From Mastigamoeba balamuthi (taxonomy: Eukaryota; Evosea; Mastigamoebida; Mastigamoebidae): a DNA stretch of 64,000 nucleotides. Under the pieces are notes generated by a model. The model did no database searches and was not told where the DNA came from. It saw only the letters and a list, made by a program, of their open reading frames with translations. Each line of letters opens with the position of its first letter. Within the stretch, counting starts at the first letter, position 1. Both the position numbers and the translations under genes were made by a program. The stretch is from NCBI GenBank assembly GCA_902651635.1, contig CACRSC010000012.1:263911-327910 (forward strand), written 5' to 3'. Below, one piece after another: positions 11,425 to 19,953 of this stretch.

Positions 11425-12786
11425 TTACAGCGCCTTGAGAATCTTGAACGTGTTTTCCATGAGGTCGTGGATCTCCTGGGGGTCCGTGGGGGCGTCCATC
11501 TCCGTGAACGTCAGTCGCAGGCAGCCGCCCGACGTCGACGCCCACATCCACGTGGCGAAGGGGATCGAGGGGTTGCCGGCAACCACGGCGACGTCCTCCC
11601 ACCTGCACGACCCGGGGGCGGCACCGACGGGCGTGTTCAGCCTCCTGTCGAGGTCGCCCATGCTGCTGATGAAGAGCGTGTGCAGGTCGCGGTCCTTGAG
11701 CGGGACCCTCTGGGTGCCCGCCTGCGTGCAGTAGGACCTGAGCAGGTTCTTGGTGCACACCTTGTGGCACTCGTTGTTGTCGAGGCACATGTGCATCGCC
11801 GTGTGGCACTTGCGGGCGGCGTCCCACAGCTGCAGCCTCTTGGCGTCGACCAGCGGCAGGAACGCGGCGGTGATGTCGAGGTTGAGCTGGATCGGGGCCT
11901 TGGGCGCGCGCATGCAGACGGCGTGGATCACCTCGACGTTCTCCGAGGGCAGCGCCATGAGGAGCGCCGCGGTGACGGCGTCGGTCACGGTGACGTGCTC
12001 CCTCCTGCAGGCGTTGACGAGGGTCATGGTCGAGACCTTGTCGAGCTTGCCCGAGATGATGAAGGGCTTGGAGACCCTCTCGTTGACCTCGAGGGCCTCG
12101 CCGATCGCGGCCATGACGCTCTCCTCCTCGGCCCTCGTCGCGGACGAGAGGACGAGGTCGGGCCTGCGCTGCTCCATCGGGGCCGGCAGCGAGAACTCGG
12201 TCCTCTCGACCTCGACGCCCGACAGCAGCGTCGCGAGCTCGCGCAGCAGCGACGAGATGCTGATGCCGTCGCTCATGGCGTGGTTGATGTGCAGCACCAT
12301 GATCGCGAGCCCGGCGTCCGAGGCGATCTGGTGCAGCTCGACCTCGAAGGGGAAGTCGTCGCGGCACTTCCAGTACGTGCAGCCGCGGCGGACGAACGAC
12401 TCCCACGAGGCCTCGGTCGTCGAGTTGTCGAAGAACACGACCGGCAGGTCCGTCGGCTTGGGCATGGGCCCGACGACGGCCGTGCCCGTGGCGCGGTCAG
12501 CCCACATCCGCTGGCAGCGCAGCAGCGGGTGCAGGTCGCACAGCTGGACCCAGGCAGCGAGGAACGACTCGTGGGTGCACTTGCCGTTGTGGCGCAGCTC
12601 AGACCAGATCACCGGGGGCAGGATGTTGTGGCGGAGGAACGAGCGCTGGGGTTTAGGGNNNNNNNNNNNNNNNNNNNGGAGGGCGTGTTAGTCACGTCAG
12701 TGTGTGGAACGGGACAAAGGGCGGCATCACACCTCCATCGCCCCGAAATGCACTTCGGGCTTGTCCATTGTCATCGTCGTCGCCAT
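11425..12786 (-). CDS. HxxxDG-type CoA-dependent acyltransferase, copy B
   Basis: Predicted protein of 424 aa in two exons (12733-12786 and 11425-12645). The intron contains the 19-base N gap, so its length is uncertain, but the junction agrees with copy A: exon 1 ends in HFGAME and exon 2 starts RSFLRHNILPP. The catalytic motif is HAMSDG (about H140, D144). The fold assignment and limits are those of the paralogue. Conserved blocks include the PAPMEQRRPDLVLS segment and the LTFTEMDAPTDPQEIHDL tail. The differences are mostly conservative, so both copies appear to be under selection. The promoter has a clear TATATA element about 100 bases upstream of the ATG, where copy A has only CTAAAA. Confidence 0.75.
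12659..12677. other. Assembly gap (19 N)
   Basis: Nineteen unknown bases inside the intron of the second acyltransferase gene. The flanking exon ends are intact. Confidence 0.95.
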
Positions 12787-12883
12787 GTCTGTCGCCTCTT
12801 GTTATCGCCTCTCTCGCTCTCTCTCAATCAACCCGCCTCACACAACGCAAACAAAGTTGTGTGACTTGGGGCAGTGGGGCGCA

Positions 12884-12893
12884 CATATATAGC
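12884..12893 (-). promoter_or_regulatory. TATA-like element of acyltransferase copy B
   Basis: Minus-strand CTATATATGT lies about 100 bases upstream of the start codon at 12786, within promoter sequence shared by the duplicates. A TGTGTGACTT motif lies about 25 bases nearer the gene and is conserved in copy A (about 10109). Confidence 0.45.
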
Positions 12894-13205
12894 GGTGCGT
12901 TCTCAAGTCTTCTCGTCTTTCTCTCAAGATCATCATTGAGCTGCTCAAGCGGTCATTGAAATTCCGGTCGTTTCTCCCCCCGGTTTGCAGATCAACCGGC
13001 GCCGTTTCTCGCCGTGTTCTCATGTTTTCTCATATGTCTCGTGATTTCGAAGCGGCGCGCCGCCGTTTTTCAACATATTTCCCTCGAAGTATGCGTAATA
13101 CCCGTAAAACGGGTCACACTTTCTCGTCCGTGTCCCAGACTTTACCAACGGTTTCTCAGGTTATGTCAAGGACATAAACCCATCCAACGCATTGTATGGT
13201 GTAAG

Positions 13206-13553
13206 GCCCCGTCAGGCTGCCCCGGCGAGCCCCGAGCCCGCTTCCACGCTGCCCCGGCCCCTCAGCCCCGCATCCCCAAGCCCGCAACTTCGGCGCCAGT
13301 CGGCGCCTGCCACTCATTCTCATCTTTGCGTGCATTCCTCCGTGTTTGCATTTTTCATTTGGTGGGGGGTGTTTCCTATTCGGCAGACGACGCCCCACAC
13401 AGGCTGACGTGCCACTGGGTCGCCTCTGTAGATGGGATGTGAGAACAATCCCGGGAACGCGGCAAAAAAGCAGCGGTGCCTTCTCTCCTTTGCCCGAAGC
13501 GGGTGCCGCGTTTTATTCACGAGCCCGGAGGACACCGATCACCGCACGGGATC
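13206..13553. other. Spacer, no gene seen
   Basis: The 350 bases between duplication unit B and the TSR2 stop codon hold no recognisable coding or RNA feature. Confidence 0.5.
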
Positions 13554-15207
13554 TCAGTGCCTGCCACCCTTGCCCTTCCTCTTGGGCGCCACGGTGGACC
13601 ACCCGTCAGCGTCTGGCGCGGGGGCGGGGGCTGCAGCAGCGGCGGGGGCTGTGGGGGCTGCGGGGGCAGCGACGTCCTCCATCGCCACGTCGTCGGCACC
13701 GTCGACGGCGGCAGCGGGGGCGGGGCTGTCGCTGTCGTCGCCGTCGTTGTCGCTGGCCTCTGCCTCGACGTCCTCCTCGGTCAGGCCGCGCTTGGCTTCC
13801 TGCCCGGGTGCAGCAGCGAGACGAGGGAGCAGTCAGACGGGAAAAGCGGCGAGAGAACAGACGACACAGGAAACAGCAAACCCCCGGGAGCGGGGAGACA
13901 GCCCCGAGAAGAAGCTGCGGCGCGCATCCCGGGCACCGAGGTGCGGGGAGGCGCTGGGGGGAGACGGGGGAGGCGGGGAGAAGGCGCAGCAGCGGAGACG
14001 GGAGGGAGGGAAGACGGGTGGAAACCAGAGGGGCACACATCCTTTCCCCTTTCGGGGACGACCAGGCGGGATCGCTAGCGACAAAGACAACCCATTTTAT
14101 CACTATCGCCACGCAGTTGGTTGCCCAAATGCGGTGAAACGGCGCTCCCAGGAAAAAAGTGATACCGCCAATCCGCCAAGCGCATTTTATCGCTGCGCCC
14201 GCTCGTTGTATATCCACGCAATCCCCGTCGGTATGAAAATCTAAGAATCCAACCAAAAATATCCCCGCTGGCGTACCGCTGCGCGCGCGACGCGGCCCTG
14301 CGACATGACGGCGGGCGCGAGCTCCGCGGCCGAGGCGGCCATGCGGCCCTTGGCGTGCGCGCCGGCCTTCCTGGCGCCCCTGCCCTCCTGCGCGGCCTTG
14401 CGGGCCGCCGCGAAGTCGCCGGCCGCGCACTCGGCGTGCAGGCGCACGAGGAGGGCGGCCACCTGCTCGACGCTGCCGTCCTCCACGCAGGCGCTGATGT
14501 CGCCCTGCAGGAAGTCGTCCAGCACGTCCTCGACCTCGTCGGCGTAGATGCGCTGCTTGGCCTGCTGCGGCTGCGGCTGCGGCTGCGCGCCCTCGGGGGC
14601 GGCGGCCGACGCGGGCAGCGAGTCGTAGAAGAGGTCCAGGACGTACTCGACCAGCGCGTCGACCTTGTCTGCCGTCTCGGGCCCCGCCCACCTTTGTTTG
14701 GGGTTTGGGGCGCCAGTCAGTTCAACGGCTCTGACGGCGGGGAGGGACGCGTTTGCGGGCTGCGGACTGGTTCTCCAGGGCGAGCTGGAGCACGGTCCAC
14801 TGCGAGAAGACGCCACGGGCGCCGCGCTCGAACTCAGTCCAGTTGGCCTCCTCCATTGGCGCACAGGCAGATTGCGTCACCCCCAGAGGGAAAGATCTCC
14901 NTGCTTGGCCTGCTGCGGCTGCTGCGGCTGCGGCTGCGCGCCCTCGGGGGCGGCGGCCGACGCGGGCAGCGAGTCGTAGAAGAGGTCCAGGACGTACTCG
15001 ACCAGCGCGTCGACCTTGTCTGCCGTCTCGGGCCCCGCCCACCTTTGTTTGGGGTTTGGGGCGCCAGTCAGTTCAACGGCTCTGACGGCGGGGAGGGACG
15101 CGTTTGCGGGCTGCGGACTGGTTCTCCAGGGCGAGCTGGAGCACGGTCCACTGCGAGAAGACGCCACGGGCGCCGCGCTCGAACTCAGTCCAGTTGGCCT
15201 CCTCCAT
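13554..15207 (-). CDS. TSR2: Pre-rRNA-processing protein TSR2 homologue
   Basis: Proposed exons are 15100-15207 (start MEEANWTEFERG), 14277-14675 and 13554-13799, giving about 251 aa. The order fits the TSR2 family: FERGARGVFSQWTVLQLALEN, then a LVEYVLDLFYDSL helix, then the acidic EVEDVLDDFLQGDISACVEDGS block, then a low-complexity acidic/Ala-Pro tail ending DGWSTVAPKRKGKGGRH. TSR2 is an escortin that handles Rps26/eS26 during 40S subunit assembly. The exon 1/exon 2 junction is inferred from phase and is the weakest point. The gene is interrupted in this assembly by a duplicated segment joined at an N (14901), so copies of exon 1 and of the 5' part of exon 2 appear twice. The 477-nt last intron is long for this genome. 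Confidence 0.75.
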
Positions 15208-15251
15208 TGGCGCACAGGCAGATTGCGTCACCCCCAGAGGGAAAGATCTCC
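14556..15251. repeat. Assembly duplication inside TSR2, joined by N at 14901
   Basis: Bases 14556-14900 and 14902-15251 are essentially identical, with an offset of about 351. The only difference seen is the number of GCTGCG units in a CTG/CGG-rich microsatellite at the join. The single N between them marks an automatic contig join, so this is most likely one genomic segment shown twice and not a biological tandem repeat. Confidence 0.85.
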
Positions 15252-15454
15252 CCGAGAATCTGAGAACTCCACCAGCATTGAATTCCTGAGCGGAGGGCCT
15301 CAATGCAAAAAAGCTGCACCTCCGAGCAAGATGCTCAGTGGTGCGAACAGGCCCTGCTGGCGACTCAACAGGGCCTGTTCTCTAGATTTTCTCCGTCACC
15401 AGAGAATCTCGTCCACAAATCAACAAAATCAAGGGGAACACCCGGGCAGCCGAT

Positions 15455-18400
15455 ATGTTCAAGCTGCTCGGATACAGCGGCAGGTCCGTGGACTGCGTGC
15501 GCGTGCGCTTCAGCGACGGCCACGAGGAGAGCCTGGAGCGCAAGCTGGCGTCGGCGTCGCCGGTTCTCGCGCCTTTCGCGGACGAGAACGCGCAGCGCGC
15601 GCAGAGGCCCGTCGACGCCGCGGCCGTCAGCCGCAGGGCGTGGGACAGCATAGTGCAGTACCTGCAGACAGGTGAGACCCGCAGAGAACTGTTTCTTCTC
15701 CCAGCGCGCCCCGCGTTTCTTGTTTGCAAATAACTGCATTTACGAATGCAATTTCGGCGAGAACTCCCCCTCTTCAGATTCCGATTCCCCCACGATATCT
15801 TTTGATGCGCAGCTCCCAAATTGTTTCCCTCGCCAATTCCATTCATTCCGCTGCTTTCCGTCTCCGTGAGATCGCAAGCAATTGATCCGGGCTCCCGCTG
15901 ACGGTGCTTCGCTCGCGTGCTGCGCAGCCGACCCACCGCAGGCCGGCACGTTTGAGGAGTTCCTGGAGCTGCTGGTTGCGAGCAACTACCTCCGTGCGTA
16001 CTGCCACTCCCCCCCCCTCGACCTGCACACCTTCCCCCCCGGCCCACAGACCCTTGCCACAGAGCTCGAGGCGCTGTACGCGCGCTACAGAAGCATCCTG
16101 GTGCGCGAGCTGCAGCAGGCGTCGTGCCCAGAGTCTGCCCGCGACCGCCTGAGCATCAGGAAGACCGACTTCCGCCTCAACCACGTGAGGCGCCCTCTGC
16201 CGGATCTCGCGCTCTCGCTGACCCGCTCCCCCTCCCCCGCAGGACGAGAGCTTCTTCATCAGCGCCTGGCCGCAGCAGGCGGACACCACCACCCCCGCGC
16301 CAAGCCCCGTGCCGGCCCCCGAGGCGCAGACGCCGTCGCCGCTGCCCGAGCCGGAGCTCTGCGAGGGCGACTCGCTGGGCCAGAGCCTCGCGTCGGACCC
16401 CGGCGAGGCCGCCATCGACTGCGAGCAGAGCGCCCTGATGCCCCCGCCGGCAGACGCGCTCTCGCAGAGAGGCTGCAGCCCAGACCCGGGCCTGCACATG
16501 TCCGTGCTCGGGGCGCCGCTCGAGGAGCGCACGGACGTGCCCGAGATGATCAAGCAGCGGCGCCAGATGCCGCACGGGGACCCGGGCAAGTGCTTCACGT
16601 GCGAGGCGGCGCTGGGGATGATGCCCGGGTACGGCTACGAGAGCTGCCAGCACACGTGCCGCGCGTGCGGGCACCAGTTCTGCGCCAAGCACTGCTCGAG
16701 GTTCGCGGGTCTCGCGTTCGAGCCCGTCAACACGCCGGCGATGCCGTCGATGGGCACGCTCATCTACAGCGGCGGCAAGCAGCGCGTGTGCGAGAGCTGC
16801 TACGGCTGCGTCAGCGGCAGCGCCCACAAGATGCTGTTGTGGCACGTACCCCCGAATTGCGGATTCAATTGAATCCCCTCCTGAGCACAATTTCTCTCTC
16901 CCCCCATCGCAGGTACGACGCTCTGTGCGCTGCGTCGCTGCCGATTAACCTCCTGCGGCGCGCCGCGTCGCTGACGCCCGAGTGGCACGCGTCGGCAAAG
17001 CGCCTGCTGCGCACGCTGCGGTCCGTGCAGTTCCGCCCGTCGTGCCACGCTGTCACGGAGCTCGAGGCCGGGATGCTGCGCCGCAACGCGTCCTCGTTCG
17101 CCGGCCACGGGCCCTGGCTGCTGCAGCTGATCCTGCGCACCAACTGGTCGCGCGCCGACTCGGAGGAGTCGCGGCAGATACTCGAGGCGGTGCTCGCGCC
17201 CGCGTCGTCGGGCCTCGCGTGCTCAGACGTCATGTGCACCAAGGCGTGCACGCGCAGCGGCCTGCGCCCCTGCGACGCCGTCGTAGTGCTCAACGAGCGT
17301 GCGTGCAAGAAGGTGCCCGACCGCGTGCGCCAGGCGGCCGTCAGGGTCCTCGAGGAGACGGACAGCGCGGAGCTGCGCTGCTACCTGCCGCAGCTCGTCC
17401 ACTATCTGCGCTACGAGGGCCTCTACTGCCCCGCGCCCATCAGCGCGGCGACTTCTGTGCGCGGGGCGGCGCTCGAGGACCCGGTGGCGCCCCTGGCCTC
17501 GATGCTGCTGCGCAGGGCCCTGACGGACGAGGCGCTCTCGCACGAGCTCTACTGGTGGATGATGCTGTACTGCGAGGACCCGACGCACGGCGGGCGCTAC
17601 CAGGCGCTCTGCCAGGACCACGTCGCGCAGCTGCAGGCGCAGTTCGGGCCCGCCAGGACCGCGCCGTTCAGCGCGACGCACCTGCTGCTCGACGTGCTGC
17701 GCCGCAACGCCAACGTCAAGGGCCCGGGGTCCGTGCAGACCATGAGCGAGAGCCTCAACGCGGTCTTCGAGGCGCGGCCGGTGCTGATCCCGTGGAACCC
17801 GAGCCTACGCGTGCACCGCGTGGTGAGCGTCTCGCAGTTCACCGAGAGCAACTCGAAGCCCGTCAGGCTCGCGCTGTCGTGCTACAACCCCGCGCTGCAG
17901 ACGGCCCCGCTGGCGCACGCCCGCACGCCGTCGTTCCACGCCAAGCACTCGCCGATGCGGAGGGACCCGCACGAGAACGTGCAGGAGGTGCTGTACAAGC
18001 GCTGCTCGGTGCTGCAGGACGCGGTCGTGATGAAGCTCGTGACGCTCGCGGACATGTGGCTGCGCAGGTGCTGCCCGCCCATCGAGCTGCCGATCGTCAC
18101 GTACAACGTGGTGCCCGTGACGCCGCGCGAGGGGCTCATACAGCTCGTCGGCCACGTGAAGCCGCTCTCGGAGATCCAGGGCAGCATCGCGAAGCACGTC
18201 GCGGCGCAGAACAAGCAGGAGACCATGGGCGAGGTCGTCGAGCGCCGGCTCGGCGGCAGCGTCGCCGCGTGGCTCGTGCTGGTCTACATCATCGGCATCG
18301 GCGACAGGCACCTCGACAACGTGCTGCTGCTCAACGACGGCCGCATCCTCAACATCGACTTTGAGTTCATCTGCGGGCGCGACCCGCTGTGGGCCCCGCG

Positions 18401-18701
18401 CGCACGGATTCCCGAGGAGCTCGTGGACGCCAAGCAGCTCGAGAGCGTGGCGCACAGCACGCTGCTGGAGCTTCGCAGGTACGCGGTGACGATACACAAC
18501 GAGCTGTCGATGCTGTGCGAGGACGACAGCGTTGCGCTGGGCGTGCTCGAGGCTCACATCGACGCCAAGCTCAAGCCCGGCAGGCCCGACTCGGAGGCGT
18601 GGGAAGGCCTCAAGAACTTCCTCTACAGCGGGAAGCTGCTGGACCGTGTGCGCGACTGCCTGCACGAGTGTGCACGCTACAGCAAGAAGCTGTGGTCTTG
18701 A
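15455..18701 (+). CDS. BTB / FYVE-like / PI3-kinase fusion protein
   Basis: Proposed exons: 15455-15671, 15928-16184, 16243-~16837 and ~16913-18701, about 950 aa. Residues 1-110 resemble a BTB/POZ fold (AWDSIVQYLQT...FLELLVASNYLRAY). A Pro-rich linker leads to a FYVE-like zinc finger at about 275-340 (CFTC...CQHTCRACGHQFC...RVCESC). It lacks the usual WxxD and has QHTCR where canonical fingers have RHHCR. Residues ~360-600 are the PI3K helical region (ELYWWMMLYCEDP). The kinase domain at ~690-945 keeps a plausible ATP-site Lys (VLYKRCSVLQD) and the catalytic loop GIGDRHLDN at ~818, but the metal-binding DFG is DFE (NIDFEFICGRDP, ~838). It resembles class III (Vps34-like) kinases in the kinase domain but has no C2 domain. 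The exon 3/4 junction is uncertain (GTTGTG or GTGGCA donor). Confidence 0.8.
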
Positions 18702-18876
18702 TTGAGATGTCTCACCAAACCTCCTTTTTTTGCACGTCACCTATAAATTTCATCAAGCCGCTGCACAATCTGCTAGTTTTTGTCCTTCAGACCCTCTCCA
18801 AGATAGGCAATCAAAAGAGCTCTTTGTCGTTCGATTTTTCCTTGTTTCAAGCCCGATCAGAGAGAAACGATTTTCT

Positions 18877-19816
18877 TTATCGTGTTATGTCATAGCGCAC
18901 CCCCAGTAGAGGCTGCAGTTTGTGGTGCCACCGGAGCTTCGAATTGCTTCCGAGTGCCGAGTGGATCCTGAGGATGCACTCGTCCGTCTGCCCCTGCTCA
19001 ACAGCGTCGAGGCGGGCAGAGCCCTCTGGACTCGAGGAGAGCTCAGCTCGCAGCTGCTCAACAAGCTGCAGCCTGCCCAAGATGATCACGTCAGTCACAT
19101 ATGGCTCAAGGGTGTGGAACAGGCCGACCACGTTTTCTGGGTCGAGCATTGGGCCCACCGTGACAGCCGTACGGAACCCCGAGTGGAACGCGTGCTGGAG
19201 CGACTGCAGGCGCTCTGCGAACGGGGGTGCCCCGGGCTCCCAGAACTTCAGGATATCGTCATTCATGGCCGTGATCGTGAACTTGAACCTCAACAGGGTC
19301 TTGTATTCGCAGAACTCCGTACACAGACGCTGAACGACACTAAGATGTGCCTGTGGGAGGAAGGTCAATCACCTGTGGATGACATAACGGATGCGATTCA
19401 GTAACTTTAGTGAAGACCACCACGTTGTTTCCTTTGGAGAGGAGCCTCTGCAGGACCGCGACGCCTGCGTCCACAGTCTCGGGTGTGATGTCGTGAGTAG
19501 AGGACACCATTGCAGCCCCCTCGTCGAGCAGCGGCCATTCCCTGCCAACCATCTCGTCCAGGACCCTCATCTCACTCCTGGGCAACCAAGCCACCACACA
19601 CGTCAGTGGACGGGGGGGCGTGGCGTGAGCACACCAGTCGGCCGGCATCCCTGCCAGGTGCTTGGCGAAGCAGTAGCGACAGTCGTGGCTGCACCCTCTG
19701 ATGTAGTCCACCGTCAGGGCGATCTCGTATGGCGCCAGCTCTCGTACGCGACCCCCCTCGGCCGCGCCGAGGTCCTCCACGTCCGTGCTCCACAGATAGC
19801 TCTTCGCCTGTCCCAT
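18877..19816 (-). CDS. Radical SAM protein, spore photoproduct lyase-like
   Basis: Two exons, 19406-19816 and 18877-19350, are joined in phase 0 by a 55-nt intron (FTK|AHLSVV), giving 294 aa from MGQAKSYLWS. An in-frame ATG at 19909 would add 31 residues. The [4Fe-4S] motif CSHDCRYC (C42, C46, C49) is the CX3CX2C of radical SAM enzymes. The following DITPETVDAGVAVLQRLL...VVVFTK and FTITAMNDDILKFWEPGAP...FRTAVTVGPMLD segments match the Rv2578c/spore-photoproduct-lyase-like radical SAM group, which is widespread in bacteria and archaea. The substrate is unknown. The presence of an intron shows it is established in the host genome. It is transcribed divergently from the coiled-coil gene. Confidence 0.75.
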
Positions 19817-19874
19817 TCGATTATTCGAACCTGCCCCCAAAAGCGGAAACGGAGTGCCTTTTGGGCGGGAGATA

Positions 19875-19884
19875 TTTTTGGCGC
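19875..19884 (+). promoter_or_regulatory. E2F-like site in divergent promoter
   Basis: TTTTTGGCGC fits the E2F/DP consensus TTTSSCGC. It lies between the divergently transcribed radical SAM gene and coiled-coil gene. The same core occurs in the first intron of the coiled-coil gene (about 20343-20353, and again in its assembly duplicate). No expression data support it. Confidence 0.3.
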
Positions 19885-19953
19885 TGGCGGGGAGTTCATA
19901 AAGCCGCAAGATTCAACCCGCGCTCAGAAGAATAAAAACGCAGGTGCGCGGGA

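Larger units (their letters stand above)
11345..13205. repeat. Tandem duplication unit B
   Basis: Direct partner of 8645-10450. It carries the second acyltransferase, its short intron, its promoter and about 300 bases of upstream sequence, ending at a TTGTATGGT motif near 13193. The non-coding similarity shows that promoter and gene were copied together. Confidence 0.85.

Noticed and set aside
11350-12864. Long plus-strand open frame (504 codons) opposite acyltransferase copy B
   Set aside because: Same antisense shadow as for copy A, and it runs through the N gap.
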